64,000 nt of DNA from Vespa crabro (lineage: Eukaryota; Arthropoda; Insecta; Hymenoptera; Vespidae), in the NCBI RefSeq assembly GCF_910589235.1, contig NC_060963.1:5364501-5428500 (forward strand), given 5' to 3'. Positions 1 to 11,160 of this stretch are shown here, piece after piece. A program made the position numbers and the translations under genes. Below the pieces are notes generated by a model. It was not told the origin of the DNA, did no database searches, and saw only the letters and a program-made list of their open reading frames with translations. The stretch's first letter is position 1. Each line of letters begins with the position of its first letter.

Positions 1-273
1 AACGACACTGTAATGTATGAAAAATAGCGTATTTAAATGTCTTTATAAGCAAATATTTTTTCATACATTTACAAAAAAAAAAAAAAATTGATTTTTAAAT
101 TTTATAATACAATTTGTAATATTATCAAATTATGCATAGTATAAGATATATATATATATATACAGATAAGTAATTTTTACTAACCAAAATATTAGATTAT
201 AAAAACATATTTATCGATTAAAAGCATATTTCTTGTTTTTATTATATAAAAGTATTATTTAATACTGACTTAC
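1..273. other. intron sequence of the SELENOI gene; no exon seen
   Basis: The segment follows a good minus-strand splice donor at 269-273 (GTAAG read on the minus strand). It is AT-rich, with an A run near 70-87 and a TA repeat near 148-162. I see no exon matching the expected C-terminal part of the ethanolamine phosphotransferase, so those exons must lie to the left of the window. Confidence 0.7.
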
Positions 274-1979
274 GCATATATTAGAAAAAGTAGTACCAAT
301 GGCAAAATATATGATACGAGGATCTTTTTCCAATACATTTTGTTGTGAGAATAATATCCAAAGTGTAGAAATCATAAATAATAATACTAAAGGCACCAAT
401 GGTCTTATTGCTTCTGGAAATGTTCTCATTTTTCCTGTCTTATCTCTATATGATCTATAAATTAATAATAAATATATTACAATAAGTAAAGTTAATCATT
501 TCTAAACAAAGCATATTAAAAGTCAATTATACTAACTTGTATATATTCCAAAGTACAACTGGTAAATTTGATACAAGGGCACTAACATATAATAACATTT
601 CAAACATTATTCCTGCTGATATTCCTCCTGGCAAGTAAAATTTCCATGCTTCATGACCTCCTACGCTGGTCAGGATAAATACCAAGATAGTTGCCTAAGA
701 TTAAAAAAACATACTTAAATATTATGAATAATAAGATAATTATAAAATATAGTGCAATAAAAATTTATGAACACAACCAACCAACATAGATGCATCATAT
801 CCCCAAGGAAGGAATAGCACACCTGTATTGTATTTCTCCCAGTGACTTAAATAAAAATTAACAAATACATTCCAAAGTATGAAATACATTCGTAATGGGG
901 AAACACTATGATCTGTCCTTCCAAAAACTGAGTACATACAAACAGTGATTAACATTGCTGTCCAACTGTCCAAACCATGATCAAACAATTCACCCAAAGG
1001 CCCAGAAGTTTGTGTACGTCTTGCTTGTTTTCCATCAATACCATCTAAATATAATTCAAATTACTATATTATAAAATTGATATAATATAATTATTGTAAC
1101 GCATAATTATAACTTAATATAAGTTAAACAATATAGATAATAATTATGCTTCTTATATATTATGTATTGTTATTGAAAATGCATATAATTAAATTTACTA
1201 ACATCCTAAATAAATGTCACATTACTTCCTGGAAATATAATATAATTTCCTACTTACCAAGTGTATATGCCATAAAGATATTAAATGCAGCTATTGCAAA
1301 TACCCAACGAGGTATAGGAGAATATTGTGAATGATCATCACTTGATGCATAAAAATAATAATCAAATGTTGCAAATACCACAAAGTTTAATACGGTAAAA
1401 AGAAATCCAGAGAACGTTAATACATTTGGTGCTACCCACTTTGGACAATACTGGAAAAATTAAAAATATGACAGGGATATTTTTTCTGTAAATTGTAAGT
1501 ATGATTATATAAAAGTAATACAAAATTTATACCTCAACAACTTTATTCCAAAATGGATGCATAACATACACACTAAGGGGACTCGTATCCAATGAGCTAT
1601 ACTAAAAAAAAGAAAAAAAAAAAAAAAAAAGAAAAAATAAAAAAAAATAAAATAAAAACAAATGTAAATATATATATATATATATTAATATGAAGATATA
1701 CAATTACAAATCTCATACATTATAAAATCTAATGAATTAATAAAACAATAAATATAATTACGCACAAATATATTTTTATTTACTTCAATTATGTTTATTA
1801 ATCATAACTATATTTGTTTGTTTTATATTGATTTACTGTTTTAATTTGTAATATTGTGTTTATTGGAAGCGTATAAAAAGATACAAAAAAAATAATTATC
1901 ATAGAAAATAATCACTTACTTTATAATTTTCAAAACCAGTCAAATGTTCTTCCGATAAATATTCTGTTTCGAGATTCAT
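274..1979 (-). CDS. SELENOI: ethanolamine phosphotransferase 1 (partial, 3' end outside window)
   Basis: This integral membrane enzyme of the ER/Golgi transfers phosphoethanolamine from CDP-ethanolamine to diacylglycerol, the last step of the Kennedy pathway. Exons on the minus strand, in order: 1920-1979, 1533-1601, 1258-1450, about 773-1044, 537-694, 274-454. The protein starts MNLETEYLSEEHLTGFENYK and continues into YVMHPFWNKVVE. The CDP-alcohol phosphatidyltransferase signature is complete (DG-KQ-AR, eight residues, G, ELF, D, HGL, D) and its first Asp codon is rebuilt across the 1258/1044 junction. SHWEKYNTG and FLPWGYD are typical of the EPT1 branch rather than choline phosphotransferases. 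Several hydrophobic segments fit a multi-pass protein. The exact donor after about 773 is uncertain because several GT sites keep the frame. Vertebrate orthologues end with selenocysteine near the C-terminus; that part is not in the window, so selenoprotein status cannot be judged. Confidence 0.93.
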
Positions 1980-2857
1980 TTTTTGATACATCATAAGATA
2001 AATCTAACCTTTATAATTCGAGTACTTTATTTTTGAAATATTTAATACCTGTTGTATTAGTTTGTAAATATACATGAAAGATTTAGTTTTTAATACCAAT
2101 TATTCCGACCCTTCCTAAAACAATTTAAAATGATATATATTGTACATAACAGCAATCTTTTATATAGCGCCCATTCATTGTCATTGAACAACGGAAATTT
2201 AGTATAGATTCTCTATCTTAAAACTATTGACAAATTCGTGCGCCTCTGTAAAGATAAATACAAACTAAAGCGAACACGCGGGTTATTCAAAACACATAAA
2301 AATAGAAGCATAGTATCAGCAATGCTGTATTATACGATAGTTAGGTAAATAAATTAAAATTAGGATTAAATAAATTTGAGTTGTTAATCGTTTTCATATC
2401 TTAAAATAGTTAAAAAAAATGTTCAATTAAATTTATCGTTATTTATTTTACATTAAAACATTTAATGTAAAAAGAGGCCAAAATTTTATACAATATTGTA
2501 TTTAAACTCTTTTAAATTATATCAAAAGCAATATATATCTTTATTATAAAGATAGAAAATTATTTAATTATTTTTAACAACTTTTTTGTTAATATTTAAG
2601 AAAGCTTCATCATTCAATAGAAAAATGTATTGTATTATATTCATTAAATTAAATTTTATGATCAGTTATATTATCTTTTTATTTCTAAATAATATAAAGT
2701 TGTTTCATTTTCTAGATATACATTAATAACATTCAACTTTATGAAAAAACTGATGTATTCTACATAACAAATATTCATGTAATATTTAATTCTAAAATAT
2801 AACACATAAAAAAAAGATAAAAGCTAAGAAACCTTTAACTCTCTAAAGGTTATTTAA
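1980..2857. other. spacer between SELENOI and GPATCH1
   Basis: No coding exon is seen. The spacer should hold the 5' leader and promoter of SELENOI (right after 1979, reading leftwards) and the 3' UTR of GPATCH1 (from 2857 downwards). A modestly CG-containing stretch near 2160-2300 is the best guess for the promoter. The rest is strongly AT-rich. Confidence 0.5.
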
Positions 2858-5800
2858 TTAACGTTTATGCTTTTTGGATTTTCGCTTACTTTTTGAACTT
2901 TTATGTTCTTTATGTTTATGTTTCTTTTTAACTTTTTTTGATTTCTTTGTTTTATGTAATTCCACCCACTTTCCTTGAAAATCTTCTACGACTTTTGGTA
3001 CTATGACGCTTTTACAAATAGGCCTTGAAAATTCTGTACTTCCAGTAGAATCTGTTAAAATATTTCCATCTTTGATCAATCTTGAAGGAAGCATCGGTCC
3101 ATATACTTTCTCTGGTAATGGCATTTGTAGCGTATCACAGGTATTATTTTCGTAATTTTGTTCAATGATAGTCTGTGGTTCTAATTGCAAACTCGTTCCT
3201 TTTTCTTTGATATTACTCTCAATATCTTCTGTACTGACATGTGTTTTTTTTACAAGGTCCTCAAGATCCAATTTGGCAAAAATGCCTCTAGGTGGTGACA
3301 TATTTCTTGATATATTAACATCATTCGAAGAATCACCAATCAACACTGACTTTACAACTTCGTTATCGATATTTTCTTCTATCTCTGTTTCTGATTCTTC
3401 GCTACTACTAAGAAAAATTGCTCTAAAAAGATCTTTTTTTTCTTCTGAATTCTTTTTATGAGCTATACTAGTCTCTTTGTGTTGAGATTTTTCAATGTCT
3501 GCCAAAATTTGATGTTGTTCTATATTTAGCATATTACTTTCTTCATTAAGAAATTCTTGTTCAGTATTGCATTTCAATAATTTTGTTGAAGGTACCTCAT
3601 GGACTGTTTTGCCAAATATTTTTTCATATGAAGCTTCAAAATTCTTCATTTTTTCTGACATTATTTCTGGTTCCTGATTTTCAACAGAAGTCTTATAGTA
3701 CGTGGAAGAAGGAAGTGCATAATCTTTTATGAATTCATCTTTATATGAGGTAGATGCCTTATTATCTATGTCTTTGCCAATTGTGTCAGTTACTTTTAAA
3801 AATCTGGAGGATACATCTAAATCTAATGAATTAAATACTGAAAACCTCGGTTTCTTCTCTATTTTAGTTTGTATACAACTATTTCGTGGTTCAGGAATAT
3901 TAAATCTTTTACATACAATACTTGCAGGTTGCCATTCAATTATCTCTCGAGTTAGTTTTCCAAACATTTCCATCTTGGCAGCTTCATCTTTTTGCTTTTC
4001 TAAACTATCAGTTATATTTATTATATATTTATTTGAGTTATTTATATCATTATCATTACTTGATTCTTGTTCAATAGATTTAGTTGCTTTTTTAAATTCA
4101 ACAAGTTCTAAATCTTTGTCTGATTTAATCGTAGAAAGTGATTGTATGTTATCATATTTATGTTTATCATTAGTTTTTAAACAAGTAAGGGTCTGTTCAA
4201 ATCGTTCTTGTTTATTTTGATCAGTTAAAACTGGACTCTTATAAATTTGGTTATTAACTGATTCTACATTGGCGAATGAAGAAGAGCTATTTAAATGTGT
4301 TGGTATATTTAATAATCCAGAAGTGATTTGTTCTGTACCTGTGACACCACCACTGACAAATGTTTTTGTATTTAATTTGCCCACCCACATACTATTTACT
4401 TGTGTTTTTGGTTTTTCAACTACTTTTTCACTATTTTTTGCCTTTTGATTTTCTGATGAATTCAATGGTTCTGATATTGAATTATCAACAGGCATAGAAA
4501 TTGTAGAATTTAATGTTTTTGCAGTTGTGTCAAGTTTTCCTTGAATTGCTGTATCAGTGAAATTAATGTCTTGTAAGATTTTAGCTCTTTTTATAACATT
4601 AAGGCTCTTCTTCTTCTCATTAATTGATTGATGTGGGATAGGTGGAAAAAATCTACTTTTTCTGGTAATATGAATTGCGCAATAGTTTTTTGGAAGACAA
4701 GGCAATGCAAAAGTCTTTCTATAATTTAATTTATCTTTTGCTTGTACAAATCCTTCTATACAATTGCTTCCATTGTCATTTGAAATATTATCCTTCGACC
4801 ATCTTGTTTTACTTTTGCGTTCTGGTCCCAATACAGAATCATATCGGGACATATCTTCTCTTTCATATATATCCTCATCATCTGCTTCAAAAGCACCAAC
4901 TCCAAATGCATGTCCAAATATTGGAAGGATTTTATTATTGCTTTGATAATTATATTCTTCGTTAATTTGATTAGATAATATATTTTGTCTATTTAACCCA
5001 CTATATCCAATACCAAAGTAATTATCTTTTCCCTTAGATCTATAAAATATAAGAGTTTAAAATAATAAAATCGGTAAAAAATAAATATAATTATAATCAT
5101 AAAATTATATTTACTTAAAAGGCTCATAATCATCAGGAGCAAATGTAATATTAGGTGTTTCATCGTCAGAATCAATATTACTATCAATTTCTTTTTCTTC
5201 ATTTTTGGGTAAGGAACAGCCATATACTTTAATTCTTTCAATCTGTTGTTTTGCTTTAATCTTCTCTTTCTTTGTAATCCTATTTCCTATTCCTTGTCCT
5301 GGTTTCCATCCCATTTTTTTCAGAAGAGCAATACCAACTGTTTCTCTATAATTTTTATATCATATTGAAATAATAACGTTTATACAATGGTTTTGCTTTA
5401 TTTATATATTTTATGTCTAATTATAATCAATTTTAATAACCACTTACCTGACAGGCCTCAAAAGTTCTTTTAATACAGGATTATATGATAGAGATCGATT
5501 ATTAATTATTTCAGTTCTTCCTCTTTTTGTACCTTTTTGTCCATGATACTCGTAGTCACTATTGGCTCTAATACCTTTTGGTGCTATGCCAAATATGCTT
5601 ACATCTTCTTCATCCATAAAATCTTCTGGTTGTTGTTCGATTGTTTTTGCTTTACTACCTCTTGAGGATTTAAACTGTTGTGGTTTCCATCCATCACGCG
5701 TTCCAACAGTATTAAAATATCCCGCAGAAAAACCACCGGTGAAAGCACCATGAAATCTACGTCTACCTTGCGCGTCATATGCATATTGATCTTCTACTGT

Positions 5801-5959
5801 TACAGCTTTTTTCCTTGGTAAATTTTCTGTAAAATTCATTTAAAATTCAAGATATAAACATCCGATATATAAAAAATTAAATTCATTTATAGTACCTTCA
5901 TCTAAAGGTTCCAAAGGTATACCAAAAGTTGCATAATTTTCGTCCTCAGAATCACTCAT
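2858..5959 (-). CDS. GPATCH1: G-patch domain-containing protein 1
   Basis: This is a nuclear protein associated with spliceosomes; the G-patch family typically activates DEAH-box helicases. The four exons are 5896-5959, 5448-5826, 5115-5345 and 2858-5039, all in frame, giving 951 aa (human orthologue about 930). The start is MSDSEDENYATFGIPLEPLD. The N-terminal domain of this family (DUF1604-like) is visible at about residues 30-75 as QGRRRFHGAFTGGFSAGYFN. The G-patch lies at roughly 148-190 with GIALLKKMGWKPGQGIGNR. The large last exon encodes a long low-complexity, Ser/Glu/Lys-rich region with short conserved islands such as KVYGPMLP, and ends in a strongly basic Lys/His tail (KKVKKKHKHKEHK) suited to nuclear localisation. 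The small ORFs on the other strand inside the last exon are shadows. Confidence 0.95.
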
Positions 5960-6710
5960 TTCTTTTTACGTTTATATATAACACAATGCTTGAAGTTTAT
6001 AATAATTAAATAAAAAATATTATTTAACCCCGAGTACACTTTGTAAACATAATATCATGGAGGTTATGGTGCATGTCAGTGATTTCAACGTATACTATCA
6101 TATGCTCCGATTGATACTCTACCAATACCAATATATACTCACATACATTGTGCGCACGCATACATTGATCGATATCGACTTTTGCAAATGATTTAGATAC
6201 ATTCATATATACGAGATGAAACAAATAATCCAATTTTTATTTGGATAAACGATTTATGTACTTATATAATTTCATAACAACGTTTTTTTTTTGCATAATA
6301 CTAATATGAATTATATTAAAAGATAAATACTAATATTTTTAATAAAATTGTAATTTAAAAATGTGCTTGTGAGTGTATGTGTAATAATTTATTTTCTTTA
6401 AAGTTATTATAGTGTAACTCAAATTATAAAATATCTATGAAGAAACATTAAAACAACTGAATTTTTATGATATTAGTAGTCAAGAAATCAGTAAATGAAA
6501 GTCAAGAAATATACATCAGATTTTATTTATATAAATTTATCATTATCAGATGTAACTTATTAAATATGGATAGTCATGAATTATTTATAAAGCTGTATAA
6601 TAAGTTGTTTAAATAACTATTGTAACAATTTCTAATAACTAATCTTGTAATATCCTAATAATTATTATTATTATTGTAGTATATAAAAATAGTTGTAATC
6701 TTGTCTATTT
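5960..6710. other. spacer between GPATCH1 and the BTB zinc-finger gene
   Basis: No convincing exon. It should contain the GPATCH1 promoter/leader and the 3' UTR of the BTB zinc-finger gene. A 69-codon open frame on the minus strand at 6024-6233 has no recognisable homology, no splice support and ordinary composition, so I do not call it. An (ATT)n run sits at about 6660-6675. Confidence 0.5.
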
Positions 6711-8561
6711 CTAATTACTATTATTAACAAGTGATTTATTATGTTTATCCCGTTTAGCATTATGATAAAGGTAAGAGTGTACACGCAAGCTATTGCTGTT
6801 TTTATATTTATTGCCACAAAGCTTACATGTAAGACTTTCAAGTGGACCATGAATATAACGAATATGTAATTTCAAATTTTCTCTGCGTGTAAAATTACGA
6901 AGGCACCAAGAACATGAATAAACCCGCATTAATTTACCCTTTTCCATGCAGAATGTTGGTCTAATTTCTGAAACTAAACGCTGTGTTGTTTCCAGGGATA
7001 ATGTACTACTAGAATTAGCTTTGATATATCTATGCTTTTTGTCACCATTAGCTGCATCATATGTCAAATTTTTATGTTCTTCTATCACCATATTAGTCAG
7101 ACCTAATACATTTATACATATATTATTAATAGACACATAAAAATAATATATAAAATAATATACAAAAAAAATTTAACAAACTGCAAAATTTTTTCAATCC
7201 AAAAATAAGCTATTAAATTGATAAGAATTGAATTATTCTTAGTGAAGACATATAGTGAAGACTTTGAAACAATATGTGGTCCAATTGCTGAATATGTTTA
7301 CTTTTAGTTTTCTCTTTTTTTATAGTATGGAAAAAATAATGGAACTATTTTGTATTCAGGAACTTTTCACTATTAATATTTTCATAGCATTTTAATTAGC
7401 ATTCGAATTATTCATAGCATTAATGATATATACCAAGCTGTAACACATACCAAGAGATTGATCAGCAGATTTTAATTGCATATCTGATTTAGAATCTGAA
7501 ACATTAAATAAAATTCCAAGCATCAAATTCGTTTATTGCATTAAAACAATTATGTATAACATAAATTTTAATTCCGGTATAATTATAGATGTTTTTCTAT
7601 TACCTGATTTATGTATATTCTCAATATTACAAAATACTTTATTTAACATTTGTGATTTATACATTGCTTTTACATCCATATCATTTATATAATTTGAGGA
7701 TTTGTATTGTATTTTTTTTGTGTGATTTATGTCAGAAGTACAATCAAATGGTTCCTTTGTAGTCTGAGTGTCAATATTTTTATACGTTTCAATAAATAAT
7801 GTCCTTTGTGGACTATAGTCTGTATGAGAAACTAATTTTGTAGTATAAGGAATTTCATTTGATATATTTCTTTCCATAATATTGAAACCCTTCATTACAG
7901 AATCTGAAGGAAGAACTGTATTTTCTTTTTGTACCAGTTTACATTTCAAAGATTCTGTTAATTTCTCACATTGATAAATATCTTCTATGGAAGTAAGATG
8001 ATTTTCTCTATCTGTTTTTATATCAAAATAACAATCCATTTCTTGGATATTATTATCCAATATTTTGTCTTTTTTCTAAAACCAAAGAACAATAAATTTA
8101 TTGCTGTGAACTTTAATCAAAATAACATACCTCATCTCTTTCTGTGGTTAATCCTTTTATCTGCAATATTTCTGCTACTTTTAAAAAATTGCCAATATCT
8201 TCTTGTTTAATATTAACTTCGCCTTGATATATGAATTGAAGCATAGCAGATAAATCATGATAATTGACGTCTTTTAATATTACAATTGGGTGTTTATAAG
8301 AATTTTCCTATAGCACAAATTAATTTAATATAGCACAAAAAAGATTTTTTTATAAATATTTCTACAATAATGATATACCTTAAAAAGTCTATTAAAATAA
8401 GTACTACAAACTGATAATATTAACTTATGTGCTCTTAAAATTTTGCCTTCAGCTATTAAAGTTACATCAACAAGTTGTTCATCAATTAATAAAGTATATA
8501 AACTGGAAGATAAATTTCTCGAAAAACTATTCCATATTAAAGAGAATTGTTCTCCAGGCAT
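6711..8561 (-). CDS. BTB/POZ and C2H2 zinc-finger protein
   Basis: A likely nuclear DNA-binding transcription factor of the insect BTB-ZF class (the class of lola, tramtrack and broad); I cannot assign an orthologue. Five minus-strand exons, 8379-8561, 8131-8307, 7604-8075, 7451-7495 and 6711-7102, join in frame to 422 aa. The BTB domain fills about residues 1-120: EQFSLIWNSFSRNLSSSLYT, VDVTLIAEGKILRAHKLILS and then YHDLSAMLQFIYQGEVNI in exon 2. A poorly conserved linker (about 120-290) is acidic/polar. Near the C-terminus are two C2H2 fingers, YSCSWCLRNFTRRENLKLHI..H and LTCKLCGNKYKNSNSLRVHS..H, separated by a short linker, the arrangement common in lola-type isoforms. The start was chosen at MPGEQF because the BTB fold begins immediately after it. 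Alternative 3' exon sets, usual for lola-like loci, are not visible here. Confidence 0.88.
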
Positions 8562-8999
8562 TGTTGCTGTAATGAAGTAATAGAACTTTTTAAAAAAATA
8601 TGTAATTACATAGGTATCTAAACAATTTACTAATAAAAAAACAGTATTATATAATATCATTAATATAACATAAATGATATTTAAAAAATTATATTATCCA
8701 AAAATAAGCGTAGTACCTTAAACAAATAACCCATAAAAATTACAAAGTATTTTGGAACTTGTTCTTCTATTATGTATGTATACATGTAAATATATGTGTA
8801 TGATTAAAAGCATATGATAATTATAAATAACACATAATAACACATTATAGTCTTTATTCTCATTTCAAATATTCTTTTCAGAATTTAATAGTATCTGGAA
8901 TTCTATTTATTATGATCTTAAAGTAAAATTTGATAAAAAGATTAAATAAGAAGTAAGCATTTTGTATCACGCAATAGAAGTGTAAGTACAGTCACTACT

Positions 9000-9029
9000 T
9001 CGTTCGCGTCAATTTCGTTCGCGCCAAGT
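9000..9029. repeat. short tandem CG-containing motif
   Basis: Two near-identical copies of TTCGTTCGCG followed by TCAA or CCAA stand about 16 bp apart in an otherwise CG-poor segment, about 450 bp upstream of the BTB zinc-finger start codon. They could be a promoter element, but nothing more can be shown from the sequence. Confidence 0.35.
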
Positions 9030-10514
9030 TTAAAAGATGTTAATTTATATAGATTGTAAACTTGAAATTGTAAATTTTTAAATAAATAATCAAAAATTAA
9101 ATAAAAGTTACAACTTTGGTATCGTTTAATTATAAATCAAATCTAAATAAAAATATTTAGAAAGAAAAATGTTATCGATAAAAAAATTAAAAAACATCTA
9201 ATACACAAAAAGAGTATGTCCTCTCCGTAGTTTCTTCCGCTCTAAACCTGCTTGTATATTATTGGGATTATGATTTTATGATGACAAATTCAAATATATT
9301 TTTTTTATAACTACTAAATTGCTTTTTGTAGCATAAATAAAGTACCGAAACTTACAGATTTTTTTATAACACAGAAATAAATGATACGTATTAATAAACC
9401 CTTTAAAATTAAATTAAAAAAATAGATGTTTTCCATTATTCGATCATAACTCTAAATTATTTAAATATAATTAATAATATATAATTATAATGCAACAGTG
9501 ATTACCTTATAATATCTTATTCGTTGAACAAAACGAATATCTTTACTTATAAGGATATAGAAAACAAATAAATAAAAAAGATTGATAAAAGTAATATGTA
9601 TAATAAAATTTCTAAATGGATTATTTCTTCGTATTTTATATAAAGTTTTTATACTTCAAATTGTTGATACATTCAAAAAATATTGTTTTCTATCACATGT
9701 ATATATATTAACACGATGTATATATGTATTTTATATTCATACAACCAAAACAAAAAAGAGTATTTTCATGAAATAAAAATGGTAATCGATTATTTGTAAA
9801 AATTTTGTAACATTTTAAAGTGTGACCTTAATGAGCCAAATGCTTTGGTTATTACATATTTACATGAGTTACGTCATATAGTTTTGGTGTAACTGTATCA
9901 CAAAAATAAGTAGTCTTTAATATTAACTTATCTAATTTAAACAGAACTCACTGTTTAATACATGATATTTATATGATAAATTTAATAATGATTGAATATA
10001 AACACAAATAATTATATTGTATCATGATATATTTAAAAATATCTTTTCTATTATCAAATTTAAATATATCTACCGAATAAAAAGAAGTTTCATTAACAGT
10101 TGAATGTAATTTAATAATTATGTTTAAAGATAATTTCTTTAAATAATCGTACTAATACATAGTTTAATAATAATGTATCAAAATGTATTTTATAAGCAAA
10201 TCTAAAAAGAATTTATTAAATATAATCAATTTATGATTGTAATATGAGCGATAAAATATTAGTTTTATACTTTTAAAATATATTGCATGTCTTTTTACAT
10301 TTATAGATATCCATATAGAATTGTACCATGTATAGAGAGTATTTATTATATTTTTTCTATTTTAGTTGGTCATATAAAAATTGCGAACCCGCAATCTCAT
10401 AAAGGCAGATTTTTTCACTATAAATTCTTAATACAATATATTTCTTATAAATTTTTCCAATAACTTACTTTACTTTTTTTTTTTAAGTCTGTATCCAATT
10501 ATTCTTCATCAAGA

Positions 10515-10562
10515 ATATATATGTGTGTGTATACATATACACGCACTAGACACACACATATA
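10515..10562. repeat. GT/AC inverted repeat able to form a hairpin
   Basis: The left arm ATATATGTGTGTG and right arm CACACACATATAT are complementary and flank about 20 bp (TATACATATACACGCACTAG). It lies in the presumed RBM39 3' UTR or the spacer and is probably a simple-sequence palindrome. Confidence 0.55.
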
Positions 10563-11160
10563 TTATTATATATAATTATTCACACAATTGACATATTTTT
10601 AAAATCTCCAAAAATGTTGTTCTACAATCACATTGTGCTTCCATAAACTTTTAACCAGAATACTATACATCAATTATGTTTATCGCTTTTACTAACTTTT
10701 TTTTGTATAATTTTTCTAACTAATCTGTTATCATCGGGGCGTAATATGGTGAGACAATTGGTGTTATACAACGTCACATTGTGTTGAGTTTTAAATTTAA
10801 ATGCTATATTTCCAGATTAACGCAATAATACGTACAAGTTTTGTATAAGATCCTATTACTCTGTACACAGCTGCTGCTAGTAACAAAATAAAGAGAATAA
10901 ATGAAGAAAAGGGCCCTTATATAATGTGATTTTCTAAAATATGAGAAATAGTTGTGCACAAAAATATTATACAATTAAACACAAATGATACTTAATTTAA
11001 TATACTTAAGAATATTAAAAAACATTTTTTGTTTTTGTTTGTTTGTTTTCTTTTTTTTTTCTTTTTTTAAGGAAAAGAGGAAAAGGAGAAGAATACCAGC
11101 ACAATCATTGTAATGCTACAAAAAATGTACAACATTTTAAATGGTCTGATTCATTTGAGA

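Larger units (their letters stand above)
8562..11160. other. spacer: BTB-ZF 5' side and probable RBM39 3' UTR
   Basis: About 2.6 kb without a coding exon. The right part (roughly 9.8-11.16 kb) is likely the 3' UTR of RBM39, which reads leftwards from the stop at 11161; there is no direct evidence for its end. The block near 8990-9030 has a tandem TTCGTTCGCG(T/C)CAA motif, possibly part of the BTB-ZF promoter. Poly-T runs and a GT/AC palindrome near 10515-10562 are the other visible features. Confidence 0.45.

Noticed and set aside
3165..4220. Plus-strand open frames of 98 and 163 codons
   Set aside because: They are antisense shadows of the large GPATCH1 last exon, whose minus-strand frame is homologous to the family.
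6024..6233. 69-codon minus-strand frame upstream of GPATCH1
   Set aside because: No recognisable domain, splice or start context; likely GPATCH1 leader or spacer.
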